Below are positions 39,644-47,818 of a stretch of 55,471 bases of DNA, piece after piece. The stretch is taken from IMG/VR virus record IMGVR_UViG_3300044614_001468, positions 1 to 55,471 of that record, one strand, 5' to 3'. Numbering within the stretch: position 1 is the first letter of the stretch; each line of letters starts with the position of its first letter. The translations under genes were made by a program, and so were the position numbers. This DNA comes from a virus. The notes beneath the pieces were generated by a model. It searched no databases and was not told the DNA's origin. It was given only the letters and a program-made list of their open reading frames with translations.

Positions 39644-39755
39644 TTTTGAGGTTATTTAATTGGGCAAGCTACCAAAGATAACCTACAAAGAGTCTTTTGT
39701 TTAAGTGTTTCTGTCTTCTGACATCCGATGGACAGTTTCTTAAGCAATCGGAAAG

Positions 39756-40013
39756 CTAACACTTAGGGCCGTCGTTAGGCGTTGCACCTAACACGTTTTT
39801 CTTTTGGTTCCGGTCAAAGCCTAGCCAACCAAAAGAGTCCCAAAGACTTTGGGCTTTTGTTTTCGTTTCTTTGTCTACTTGTCCCGCATTTAATCGGTTC
39901 ACTCTTTCGAAGAGTCTAGACAAGCTTTCAAAGTCTACTAGCAAGAGCCTTTCCCATTCATCGCAGGGAACACACAAGGGTAAATCCCCTATGTTGTACG
40001 TTTCACGTCTCAC
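39756..40013 (-). CDS. Doubtful ORF inside the structured region (85 aa)
   Basis: A frame opening MRRETYNIGDLPLCVPCDEW and containing SLSRLFERVNRLNAG has protein-like composition with three tryptophans. However, at least five inverted repeats fall within its 258 bases, so it may be a chance frame across a structured RNA. If real, it is a small helical protein of unknown function. Confidence 0.3.
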   Translation of the reverse strand: MRRETYNIGDLPLCVPCDEWERLLLVDFESLSRLFERVNRLNAGQVDKETKTKAQSLWDSFGWLGFDRNQKKNVLGATPNDGPKC

Positions 40014-40399
40014 GTTTCTTTGTTAAATGCGTTTGAGTTTTAAATCTTAACATTAAACAAAGAAAACCGGTTTTTTATTCCTACTTTAACAAAAGGGGAT
40101 TTAATGTCTGCATAGCTACTTTGTCCGATTCTTTAGTGTTTCTCTTAACACTTTAGCTTTTCCCGCTACTAGGTTAAATGCGTTTCTTCCGATTTACCTA
40201 GACTCTTAAGGCAATTTACACTTTGCCTTAATAGCTTCACGCTACTTCTAAAGAATTATTTCCGCTCCTTTTGATAGTATCAAAAAGGCACGCTATGCGT
40301 TTATTAAATCCGGTTTTTTGTATTATTCAAACCGGGCTTTGTGTGTGCTAGGTTCACTCTCCCGCTTTAACACGGGAGAGTGTGAAGTGTTACCGTCAA

Positions 40400-40780
40400 T
40401 TAGGCTTTTGTTGGCGTCTGGGAAGCTCCCTGAGAGGCTTTGAGAGCCGGGAGGGTGCTATCCCCGGTCTCAACTTCACAAGCTCTCAGGAGAGCATTTA
40501 AACGCATTCCAAGAGCATTGGAGATCCCGCTCAAGGCTTCCCATCGAGCAGTCTCGTTTTCAAGAATGCTCTTGTGCGTTCCCTTGGCAAAAGAACCTTT
40601 GACGATAGGACCGATTGCAGAGCCTTTGCTCATACCAACAGCCTTGGCGGTATCTTTGAGGCTCTCAGCCTTTCCGATCTCTCTAACGAAATCGGCGGGA
40701 TGGATTGCACACAAAGAAACGAGATCCTTGACAAAAGGAATGACAGTTTGATTGACGGTATTGTTGTTTTTGTTTTGCAT
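40400..40780 (-). CDS. First leftward gene, unknown early protein (126 aa)
   Basis: It opens MQNKNNNTVNQTVIPFVKDL. The middle contains KAESLKDTAKAVGMSKGSAI, which could be a weak helix-turn-helix, then GSFAKGTHKSILENETARWE. Residues ~80-126 are helical with a polar tail. As the first leftward gene beside the divergent AT-rich region, it is likely the earliest expressed and may be a regulator. A strong hairpin (40355-40382) follows its stop. No family recognised. Confidence 0.6.
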   Translation of the reverse strand: MQNKNNNTVNQTVIPFVKDLVSLCAIHPADFVREIGKAESLKDTAKAVGMSKGSAIGPIVKGSFAKGTHKSILENETARWEALSGISNALGMRLNALLRACEVETGDSTLPALKASQGASQTPTKA

Positions 40781-41087
40781 TTTAGTATTAGGTTTTAGTT
40801 TTAGTTTTTAACTTCACACTTTGTTTTATTCAAAGAGTGAACCTAACACACACAAATAAATATGTTTTGTCCCTTTGGCTCAAAGGAGAGCCAACAAAAG
40901 GGATTCTATAAAACCGCCACAAAGCAAAGCCTTGCGCGAGAAAACCCACGCAAAGCCTTTAATGCGATTCCGGAAAAGAACAAAAACTGACAATCTGCAA
41001 AGTCTTCTATACGCCAAAAACCGTCAAGCCTTTTCAAAAAACGTAACGCAAACGTAACTTAACAGTAGCCTAACCTTAACTTGACAA

Positions 41088-41142
41088 GCTATTTTAGGTA
41101 ACAAAAAACGCTATTTTAAGTAAAAAACGGGTATTCTAGGGA
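41088..41142 (+). repeat. Three imperfect iteron-like repeats
   Basis: GCTATTTTAGGTA (41088), GCTATTTTAAGTA (41110) and GGTATTCTAGGGA (41130), spaced 22 and 20 bases, about two helical turns. A related ACGCTATTTA occurs near 41603. The spacing on one helical face suggests protein binding. Confidence 0.55.
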
Positions 41143-41240
41143 AAACCACAAAAGACGCAACAAAAAACGAAAACTATTAGAAAAACTAATCTAACCTCAA
41201 AAACACTAAAGGCTTTCTAATGCCCTACAAGCCAACAAAA

Positions 41241-41280
41241 CACTTGTAAATCTCAAAAAACACTTGTAAATCTCAAATAA
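41241..41280 (+). repeat. Two-copy 20-bp tandem repeat
   Basis: CACTTGTAAATCTCAAAAAA followed directly by CACTTGTAAATCTCAAATAA, 19 of 20 bases the same. It lies within the divergent noncoding region and is possibly an iteron pair. Confidence 0.8.
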
Positions 41281-41370
41281 AACAAGCTTTTTCTTTAGGT
41301 AATTGGATTAGTTAAAAGTTAGGAAAGGTAGGAAATACGCTTATTGGGGTCTGGTCAATTTGGGCTTATA

Positions 41371-41490
41371 GTTAAATTAGGTCTAATACAATATTATGTT
41401 TTATTATAATACTTTAATATGCTATTTATAATATTTTATTACCTTAGTTCTAATTTATTATTATAAATACAATATTAGACTCTTAAGACT
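41371..41490. other. Extremely AT-rich core flanked by an inverted repeat
   Basis: Roughly 120 bases composed mainly of TTATAATA-type sequence, bounded by GTCTAATA on the left and TATTAGAC on the right. It has the composition expected of a DNA-unwinding element or of a cluster of early promoters. Confidence 0.55.
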
Positions 41491-41624
41491 CCCATTTATA
41501 CGATATTCAAGTTAAAACAAACACAAGCGCAATTTCGGTATTTATCAATAAGCGTATTTTCTTGTTTATAAATAGCCTTTAACACTCTCAAAACACAACA
41601 AAACGCTATTTACAAAGAGCTTCA

Positions 41625-41759
41625 ATGCATAGAACTGCTATGCATCACAGCGCAATCCCTTGCACTTCTATCCCTAAGACTTCTATCCCTAAGACTCCAA
41701 TGCATCACTCTACTATGCATCTCTCTGCTATGCATCACAGTCCAATGCATCCCCGACAA
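41625..41759 (+). repeat. Nine tandem 15-bp repeats upstream of the terminase promoter
   Basis: Nine units of exactly 15 bases. Six begin ATGCAT and three (units 3-5) begin ATCCCT; most continue with CNCNNNNCT-like bases. The array ends ~100 bases before the -24 element at 41858, about -260 to -126 from the predicted start. That is the distance range of enhancer (UAS) sites used by sigma-54 activators. It is in frame with an open frame that would encode MHxSx pentapeptides, but binding-site or iteron function seems more likely. Confidence 0.75.
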
Positions 41760-41857
41760 GCCGGTGTACGGAAAGACCCGAAAAATTGTGCCTTTGTTCG
41801 AACACGTCTCCTCACAGATTTTATAGATTTTTTAGCCCTTTTTTGCATATTCTTTTA

Positions 41858-41873
41858 TGGCATTCTAAAAGCT
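41858..41873 (+). promoter_or_regulatory. Predicted sigma-54 promoter of the packaging/head operon
   Basis: TGGCAT-TCTAA-AAGCTTT with exact GG-N10-GC spacing. The predicted start is near 41884, only about 3 bases before the ATG at 41887, so the first message may be leaderless. The site closely resembles the one at 37709-37724 on the other strand. Confidence 0.72.
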
Positions 41874-41886
41874 TTGATCGTTTTAT

Positions 41887-42429
41887 ATGAGTGACTTAAT
41901 GATGAGAAATCAGATATTAGGACTAAGGCGCGCAGGGATGAGTTGTGAAGAGATATCTGCCGCGCTTGAGGTTGACCCTGTAGTGGTAAAGTTGGCCTTA
42001 GAAGCGACAGGTGGGTCTGTAGCCTTAAGAAAAGAAGCCCTCAAAGAGGAAGACATAACCGACGATGTCTCTGAACAAGAGGCCAAAGAGATGATGGGCA
42101 TCATCAAGAACATAGCCCGTGACGAAGACTCTGGCGTCTATGCCCGACTAAACGCGGCTAAGTATGCCCATGGCGCCAAGCGCGGTTATCACAAACGCCA
42201 TCTCGATCTTAACGTGGGCTCGGGCGAATTGCTTCTCAAGATCAACGAAGCCTACGCCTCAGCATCTATGCGCGCCCGCGCGGCTCTTAGCGGCCAATCT
42301 CTCACCGCTAAAGAAATCACCATCGAGGCCCCAATAACCGTAGAGGCGCCCTTAGCCGCAGAACTCCCTTCTGATCACACTACTCAATCAGAGCCTGCGG
42401 CGCCGAAACCCCGGCCCTTTAAGATATGA
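41887..42429 (+). CDS. terS: Small terminase subunit, probable (180 aa)
   Basis: The N-terminal ~40 residues form a helix-turn-helix (QILGLRRAGMSCEEISAALE, then VVVKLALEATGG) suited to DNA recognition. A helical oligomerisation region and a proline/alanine-rich disordered tail follow. Its stop overlaps the ATG of the large terminase by four bases, the usual order and coupling. It would select phage DNA for packaging. A second possible start is Met5 at 41899. Confidence 0.75.
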   Translation: MSDLMMRNQILGLRRAGMSCEEISAALEVDPVVVKLALEATGGSVALRKEALKEEDITDDVSEQEAKEMMGIIKNIARDEDSGVYARLNAAKYAHGAKRGYHKRHLDLNVGSGELLLKINEAYASASMRARAALSGQSLTAKEITIEAPITVEAPLAAELPSDHTTQSEPAAPKPRPFKI

Positions 42430-44195
42430 CAAAGACTCCAATCTCCGCTGATACACTCAAACTTGTTCAAGCCCGTCGCGCACTTGAGGCAGAGAAAGCT
42501 GCAGAAAAAGAACGTGCAAAAGCAGCCAAAAAGAAAGCTGTAGAAGTTCCGCCTAAAGCGCCTGACGCTGTCGTAGTAGAGCCGCCTGCAAAAAACAAAC
42601 GCTACATTGCGCATCAGATCGACACCCCGGCGGATTTACTCCTCGCCCATCGACCTGATCTGAAGCTCTATAAATGGCAAGCAGAAACTCTATTTCAACT
42701 TGCAGGATATACCGACATCAATGATCTCGATCTGCCTAAAACTCGACCAACCGACAAGACGCCGTTATACTACAATCTTGTCGCGGCCAACGGAAGCGGA
42801 AAAGATCAGGTCGTTATTAGCTCCTTCGCTGTCTGGTTTTGCCTTTCCAAAGTCCGTTCTCGATGCGTCATTACGTCATCTTCGTACGAGCAGCTTAAGG
42901 ATCAGACGTATAAGTACATAAAGAACATCTGTGAAGAGATCAATGTCTCGTATGGCCGTAAGGTATTTGAGATCGTTGAGTTCTTGATTACCTGTAATGA
43001 CACCGGCAGCGAGATCAAATGCTTCGTGACAGATGACCCCGGCAAAGCCGAAGGGCGTCACCCGTTCGACGAACCCGGCGCCGAGATGGCCGTGATCATT
43101 AATGAAGCTAAATCTATCACCGATGAAATGTTCCAAGCCTTCTCACGCTTTACAGGTTATAACTACTGGCTTGAAATCTCTTCGCCCGGCAAGAATAGCG
43201 GCCATTTTTTCAAGCGTTGTACGCGTGCAAAGCGCACATTCCCAGATCCTCTCGAAATAGGCGAATTCTACTGGCGTCGTGTCACGGCATTCGACTGCCC
43301 TCATCTTCTTGGCAAACACATCGAGCATCTTAAGGACGAACACGGTGAACAATCCCTCATCTATCGAAGTCAAGTATTGGCTGAGTTTACCTCACTCGAC
43401 GAAGCCGCATTTATACCTTCAACACTATTCGAAAACTACCCAGCAAATCCACCGCGTACATTTGGATTGCCCAATCGAGCGGGCATCGACTTATCACTCG
43501 GCGGCGATGAAACTGTGGCGTACTTCTTTATCCATGGAAAACTCCACCTACGAACAACAAAGATTCGTAACGAGGCAATTCTCCACAATCAGATCATCAG
43601 TTGGATTAAAGAATTTAACGTCACGCCCTCTGAGGTACGCATTGACGATGGCGGTCTGGGACGACCTATCGTGCAGCGAGTGCAAAATGCAGGTTATGAC
43701 GTCGTGCCGATACGAAACGAAGCCCGATCAACCAACCCAAATTTCTACAAAAACAGAGGCGTTGAAAACTGGAATCGTATTAAGCGTGCTCTTGAAGACC
43801 GTGCGTTTCCTGCACTTAATGACGACCTTACTCGCCAACAGTTATGTACGCGTGGCTTCTCTGTTAAAGGGATCGTCACGCTCTTAGAGCCTAAAGCAGA
43901 AATGCGCTCGCGTGGTTTGTCGTCGCCTGATCGCGCAGACGCTCTTGCGCTTTGTTTTGACAGTGTTCCTCTTGGAGCTTTCAAAGAAGAAACATTACAC
44001 ACAACTGAACCAGAAAGTCGTTTCTTAGAACTCATAGATCTTAACAAAAAAGGCCTCTTAACGCAGAACGAAGCTCAAGAACTCACACTTCTTTGGGGTC
44101 AGATGACACACAGACCGGCACAGGAAACGCTAAATTCGCCTGAGCCGCGTGAAGAATTACGTGGTCAATATCATCAATTCGTAACCGCTAAATAA
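42426..44195 (+). CDS. terL: Large terminase subunit (589 aa)
   Basis: The ATPase part has Walker A AANGSGKD (120-127), CVITSSSYEQLKDQT, Walker B AVIINEA with coupling motif EISSPG. The RNase H-like nuclease part has RAGIDLSLGGDE, VRIDDGGLG and SSPDRADALAL supplying acidic metal ligands. Residues 10-60 are an unusual lysine/alanine-rich extension. The enzyme translocates and cuts DNA at the portal during head filling. Confidence 0.92.
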   Translation: MTKTPISADTLKLVQARRALEAEKAAEKERAKAAKKKAVEVPPKAPDAVVVEPPAKNKRYIAHQIDTPADLLLAHRPDLKLYKWQAETLFQLAGYTDINDLDLPKTRPTDKTPLYYNLVAANGSGKDQVVISSFAVWFCLSKVRSRCVITSSSYEQLKDQTYKYIKNICEEINVSYGRKVFEIVEFLITCNDTGSEIKCFVTDDPGKAEGRHPFDEPGAEMAVIINEAKSITDEMFQAFSRFTGYNYWLEISSPGKNSGHFFKRCTRAKRTFPDPLEIGEFYWRRVTAFDCPHLLGKHIEHLKDEHGEQSLIYRSQVLAEFTSLDEAAFIPSTLFENYPANPPRTFGLPNRAGIDLSLGGDETVAYFFIHGKLHLRTTKIRNEAILHNQIISWIKEFNVTPSEVRIDDGGLGRPIVQRVQNAGYDVVPIRNEARSTNPNFYKNRGVENWNRIKRALEDRAFPALNDDLTRQQLCTRGFSVKGIVTLLEPKAEMRSRGLSSPDRADALALCFDSVPLGAFKEETLHTTEPESRFLELIDLNKKGLLTQNEAQELTLLWGQMTHRPAQETLNSPEPREELRGQYHQFVTAK

Positions 44196-44197
44196 CT

Positions 44198-44500
44198 ATG
44201 GATGGATCAATGGATTACATCGACGAGTTTTTCTCGTCCCTTAGCCCTGAAGAGGTTAAGTATGCACAATCGTGCATGCAACGTATGGGTTCAGAGAAGT
44301 CCGGCACGCCGATGTCAGAAGGCCAAGAAGAGCCTAACGATTCTGACTCCGACGAATACACCAACGGCAAAGGCCCAAACAACGAAGCCAAAGGCGGCGA
44401 CAGTAATGCGACCGTGCCTAAGGCCCTTGCCGACAGCGTGAAGAAAAAGAAAGACAGCATCCCGCTCAAAGAAGCTGAGATGTTTGACGAAGAGGAATAA
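44198..44500 (+). CDS. Acidic hypothetical protein between terminase and portal (100 aa)
   Basis: A short helical N-terminus (DEFFSSLSPEEVKYAQSCMQ) and a long low-complexity acidic stretch (SDSDEYTNGKGPNNEAKGG). It ends AEMFDEEE, three bases before the portal ATG. It could be a portal or terminase accessory factor. Family not recognised. Confidence 0.6.
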   Translation: MDGSMDYIDEFFSSLSPEEVKYAQSCMQRMGSEKSGTPMSEGQEEPNDSDSDEYTNGKGPNNEAKGGDSNATVPKALADSVKKKKDSIPLKEAEMFDEEE

Positions 44501-44503
44501 CAT

Positions 44504-46300
44504 ATGAACGAACCCGCAACGAATCCAGAGACTTCCGCTATTCTAGCCAAAGCTGGCCAGAAAAACCTGTTGGACCTCAATACCGCCAATGGGCTTTTCA
44601 GTCAGTATATTTCATCGCACGGCGCTGTAGAGGCGACTATCGTCACCAATCGGCGCTTGCGGTCAAATAAAGCTGATGTCGAACAGATGCGTTCGGCGGG
44701 GCTTCTTCAAGAGAATCAGACCTTTATTGGTGTTCGTCTGATTCATCAAAATATCAATCAAGCGTTGCCTCCGTTGCTTTCTTATCTAAAGCAATCCCCA
44801 CGGATGGCGACGTTTGTGCCCGGCGACAACGCTTATCTCGATCAAGAGTTCACACGCGTGTTGCAATATCCCGGCTGGGAAGTTCCTTACATAGAGCTTC
44901 TCGACGGCGCTGAGCTAAACGGTCTCGGTTATATGCGCGTAAAGCATGATGCAACAAAGCTTGGCGCGGTCGCAATGGATACAGTTCCGATGAACGAGAT
45001 CATTTATGATCGTCGTCTTAAATCCTTGCAAGATAGCCCAGCCGTTCTTATCAAACATGTGATCACGTCCGTGACGTTTTATCACTGGGATTCTTTCGAA
45101 AATTTTGACAAAGAAAGCGATGGCTATAAAGCGATCGCAAACAAGCTTCTCTCTAACGAAGTCAACTCAGTGGGCGATGATCTTGTGATCTATGAGACTT
45201 TTGTAAAAGTCAACGGTTTTGTTTATCGCGGCTGGTATTACAAAGACAGCAAGCAATGGCTTAAGCAACCTTTGCCGTTTAGCAATGGCATTGAGGAGAC
45301 CGTGCCTGAGATCAACATTGATCCGATGGCAATGACGTCAGAGCCTACCTATGTCAGCAAGCCCGTTCATCTCACCTATTATCCTATCGCAGTCAAACGC
45401 ATTGCGATTATTGAAAATCGTAAGCACGATGAAGTAGAAGGTCGAGCGGTCGATGATTATCACAAGCAAGAAGCCGCAACGACGCTGATGACCGCGGCGG
45501 TCAATGGATCTACTCAGGCCGCCAATACGATGTGGGCGCCAGACGGTGCAAATCTCGATGGCGTTGCTCCAGCGCAGCTTCAATTCAAGATCAAGAACAA
45601 CGCGATCTGGAAGACTCCGATGAGAGCCTTCACGTCGCCGTGGCCCGACCCGATGATCTTTAAGGGTATCGAGTCTGTGATTCAGCAGAACGCAATGGAG
45701 ACCAATCAGGTTGCGTGGGCCGTCAACAATCGCAAAGATTCTCGTAAGACTGCGACCGAGATCGAAGCTGCTCAGCAGCAGCAAGGCATGCTCACTGGCA
45801 CGTCTGCTTTAGTATTCAGCATTTTCCTACGCGACGTCCTTACGATGACATGGCCGATCGTGCAAAGCGCTGCAAAGAAAGGCACAATCAAGTTCCTGAT
45901 CGAAGTCTCTGATCCGGTCGAAAAGGAAGCAATCCTTAGCAAACAATACGAAGTCAAGCCCGCAGGCGATATTGATTTCGTAGAAAAACAACAGCGCATT
46001 GCTAATATCCAACAAGACTTGCCTCTCTTTCAAGGTCAGCCTATTGGCCAAGAAATGCTCAAAGAATACATTCGTCTTCGTTATCCTGAAAAATATGATG
46101 CGTGGTCTAAAGTTCTCACCCAAGGCAACGACGCGCAACTCATCCAAGGCTTGGCCCAAGCACTACAAGCGACAGTCACCGACGAGGCCACAGGCCAACT
46201 TAAGCCTGAGTTTCAGCCCGAAGCACAATCGCTCCAGCAACTTCAGCAAGCCGTCGAGCAGCGCCTAGCTCAATCACCTAATGCCACCCAGCAAGGCTAA
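44504..46300 (+). CDS. Portal protein (598 aa)
   Basis: Size, position right after terminase and before scaffold/capsid, and the sequence style identify it as the portal: N-terminal helices (ADVEQMRSAGLLQENQTF), central AVNNRKDSRKTATEIEAAQQ, and a glutamine-rich C-terminal helix (QSLQQLQQAVEQRLAQ) like barrel/tunnel helices of podovirus portals. It would form the 12-mer DNA channel. No single diagnostic motif. Confidence 0.75.
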   Translation: MNEPATNPETSAILAKAGQKNLLDLNTANGLFSQYISSHGAVEATIVTNRRLRSNKADVEQMRSAGLLQENQTFIGVRLIHQNINQALPPLLSYLKQSPRMATFVPGDNAYLDQEFTRVLQYPGWEVPYIELLDGAELNGLGYMRVKHDATKLGAVAMDTVPMNEIIYDRRLKSLQDSPAVLIKHVITSVTFYHWDSFENFDKESDGYKAIANKLLSNEVNSVGDDLVIYETFVKVNGFVYRGWYYKDSKQWLKQPLPFSNGIEETVPEINIDPMAMTSEPTYVSKPVHLTYYPIAVKRIAIIENRKHDEVEGRAVDDYHKQEAATTLMTAAVNGSTQAANTMWAPDGANLDGVAPAQLQFKIKNNAIWKTPMRAFTSPWPDPMIFKGIESVIQQNAMETNQVAWAVNNRKDSRKTATEIEAAQQQQGMLTGTSALVFSIFLRDVLTMTWPIVQSAAKKGTIKFLIEVSDPVEKEAILSKQYEVKPAGDIDFVEKQQRIANIQQDLPLFQGQPIGQEMLKEYIRLRYPEKYDAWSKVLTQGNDAQLIQGLAQALQATVTDEATGQLKPEFQPEAQSLQQLQQAVEQRLAQSPNATQQG

Positions 46301-46484
46301 TTGGATTATGTGGGCTAACAGCGCGGAAACTCTACATTTCCTCGCTTGGCTCTCTGAAGAACAAAACAAAAGGCTTAAAGCAGCAATGCATAAAGCCTGT
46401 TCTTCCACATCCACACAAGAAGATCTCCTTCGAGCTAAAGCGTTCGAAGACATTAAACAACACATCACAGACCTGCAGCAATAA
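46281..46484 (+). CDS. Small hypothetical protein (67 aa)
   Basis: Overlaps the portal end by 20 bases. Helical, with AETLHFLAWLSEEQNKRLKA and an acidic end. It is possibly a capsid assembly factor because of its location between portal and scaffold. Function unknown. Confidence 0.55.
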   Translation: MPPSKANWIMWANSAETLHFLAWLSEEQNKRLKAAMHKACSSTSTQEDLLRAKAFEDIKQHITDLQQ

Positions 46485-46489
46485 CTCCT

Positions 46490-47626
46490 ATGGACATCAC
46501 ATCCCCAGTCAGCACTCCGTCAGCAACGCCCGCAGCGACAACGCCCATTAACATCAACAGTGGGCCGTCAAGCGCGCCATTGCCTCCTAAACCCTCTACG
46601 ACGCTTCCCGATCAAAACATCTCTCTTGATTTTGATGGCGAAGACTCAACGTCATTTGACACCAACAAAGCTACTCAACCGACAGAAACTCCCGTAGCCG
46701 AAACGACTAATGAAACTACCACAGAAGAACAAGATCCATTCGATCTTCCTAAGGATGTTTCAGAGGCCATTAAGTCTACCAAGCCTAAAGAGCCTACCCA
46801 ACCAGAGGCGCAGAAATCTGAGACGTCGCCTCAAGCGACAACTCAACAAGGTCGCGACTATAGCAATCTGCCCGATGAAGTCGTCTCGGTTCTAAAGAAA
46901 CTTCCTAATCAGACCTATAACGCCGTACGCGAACAGCTTCCAAAATGGTACGATGCGTTTAAGAAACAAGCAGACATTCCTAAATACTTCACGCAACATC
47001 CTGAAGCTTACAAGCTCGACACTGGCTATAACCAAATCCAGAACGAGCTAGAGACCGATCGCTTTGAAGTAGGTGCGCTTAAAGATGCACTGATCAGCAT
47101 CAAGCAAAACAAGCCTTTTGAGCTTCTTACTGGCTACGACGCAGAAGGCAATCCTGTCTTTAAGACAGTCAATCCTGATCGCAATGGACACAATCCATCG
47201 GTCGAGTTAGAACTTACGGAAGCTTATCGTCGCGCCCAAGCCAATTATGATAAGTCTTTTCAAGGCTTTAAGAACTATCCTGATCGCTTCAAGGCTAAGA
47301 TCGCAGAAGAGCGTGAGTTTATCAACGGCAGCTTTAAGAAAATCTTTAAGGACATTGATCCTGATAAACTGTCGCCCGAAGAAAAGAACTATGCGCCGTT
47401 GCTTGAAAAGATCATTCCCGATAGCGTGACCGCAGAGGATGCTCGAAAGATTGCGCACTATGCAATGATCGGCAACTTGCGTATGGCTAAGGCGTTTCAG
47501 AGTTACATTGCACAGCAGAAGACAAAGCCCGTCGTGATCCCGCCGCCAAGCTCTGGTCCAATGGGCAAATCCGTAGGCGGCGACGACATCCCGCTGTCCG
47601 ATGGCGGAATGTTCGGTGAAGACTAA
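46490..47626 (+). CDS. Scaffold-like head assembly protein (378 aa)
   Basis: The first ~130 residues are proline/threonine/glutamate-rich and disordered (for example ATQPTETPVAETTNETTTEE). The middle is charged helix (YNQIQNELETDRFEVGALKD) and the end is flexible. It lies between portal and major capsid protein. Composition and position are typical of a scaffold; no protease motif seen. Confidence 0.65.
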   Translation: MDITSPVSTPSATPAATTPININSGPSSAPLPPKPSTTLPDQNISLDFDGEDSTSFDTNKATQPTETPVAETTNETTTEEQDPFDLPKDVSEAIKSTKPKEPTQPEAQKSETSPQATTQQGRDYSNLPDEVVSVLKKLPNQTYNAVREQLPKWYDAFKKQADIPKYFTQHPEAYKLDTGYNQIQNELETDRFEVGALKDALISIKQNKPFELLTGYDAEGNPVFKTVNPDRNGHNPSVELELTEAYRRAQANYDKSFQGFKNYPDRFKAKIAEEREFINGSFKKIFKDIDPDKLSPEEKNYAPLLEKIIPDSVTAEDARKIAHYAMIGNLRMAKAFQSYIAQQKTKPVVIPPPSSGPMGKSVGGDDIPLSDGGMFGED

Positions 47627-47647
47627 ATACGACTAAATAAAAACATC

Positions 47648-47663
47648 TGGCATATCGTTAGCA
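47648..47663 (+). promoter_or_regulatory. Predicted sigma-54 promoter of the major capsid gene
   Basis: TGGCAT-ATCGT-TAGCA with exact GG-N10-GC spacing, 22 bases after the scaffold stop. Predicted start near 47674. It would give extra transcript for the most abundant virion protein. Confidence 0.7.
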
Positions 47664-47673
47664 ATGCAACGAT

Positions 47674-47818
47674 TGTCAGACCGAAGCCTTTAACAGGCTT
47701 CCGCTAGAAGCTCTGCTATCTAAGCGGTTACGGCTAGGACAGACCTAACCATTAACCGTTTGTGATGTCAGGGCTTTTTTATTGCCTTGACTAATCAAAC
47801 AAAAACGAAAGTATAACA
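47674..47818 (+). other. Structured 5' leader of the capsid transcript
   Basis: This ~145-base leader contains AAGCCT/AGGCTT (around 47684-47701), CCGCT/AGCGG (around 47702-47730), and GTCAGGGC..GCCTTGAC enclosing a run of six T (47766-47790). It is followed by an A-rich stretch without Shine-Dalgarno before the ATG. It could stabilise the message or control translation. Confidence 0.5.

Larger units (their letters stand above)
39564..40394. ncRNA. Candidate large structured RNA (about 0.8 kb)
   Basis: At least twelve perfect or near-perfect hairpins are packed here: TAAGTGTT/AACACTTA (39702/39758) enclosing a CTGTC..CCGAT..GGACAG..ATCGG pseudoknot-like set; GTTAGG/CCTAAC (39774/39787); CTTTTGGTT/AACCAAAAG (39801/39827); CCCAAAG/CTTTGGG (39839); ACTCTT/AAGAGT (39901); TTTCTTTGTT/AACAAAGAAA (40015/40056); CTAGGT/ACCTAG (40169/40196); TTAAGGCAA/TTGCCTTAA (40206/40223); CCGGTTT/AAACCGG (40310/40329); CACTCTCCCG/CGGGAGAGTG (40355/40373). 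GOLLD and ROOL are known phage RNAs of this size and character, but I cannot assign the family or the strand. Confidence 0.5.
40781..41886. other. AT-rich divergent noncoding region between left and right operons
   Basis: About 1.1 kb with no convincing gene. It holds the start of both transcription units, hairpins at 40812-40840 (TTCAC.CTTTG/CAAAG.GTGAA) and 40874-40893 (TTGGCTC/GAGCCAA), several direct repeats, a very AT-rich core and a sigma-54 site at its right edge. TATAAT-like hexamers abound in the core but no -35/-10 pair can be chosen with confidence. It is a candidate site for early host-driven promoters and for replication initiation. Confidence 0.6.

Noticed and set aside
40873-40894. 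TTGGCTCTCCTTTGAGC on the minus strand as a promoter for the 126-aa gene
   Set aside because: GG to GC distance is 13 rather than 12, and it is the TTGGCTC/GAGCCAA hairpin.
40875-41057. 60-codon plus-strand frame in the divergent region
   Set aside because: Lysine/arginine-rich low-complexity translation of AT-rich DNA, no coupling to neighbours, and it overlaps a hairpin. Judged noncoding.
41353-41366. TGGTCAATTTGGGC as a plus-strand sigma-54 site
   Set aside because: Spacing is one base short and no gene begins nearby.
41625-41759. Possible CRISPR-like array
   Set aside because: Units are 15 bp with no longer unique spacers and no cas genes other than a Cas4-like recombination nuclease.
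41625-41894. 89-codon plus-strand frame containing MHxSx pentapeptide repeats
   Set aside because: Its first half is simply the 15-bp repeat array read in frame, and its end overlaps the sigma-54 site and the terminase start. A DNA-level function explains it better.
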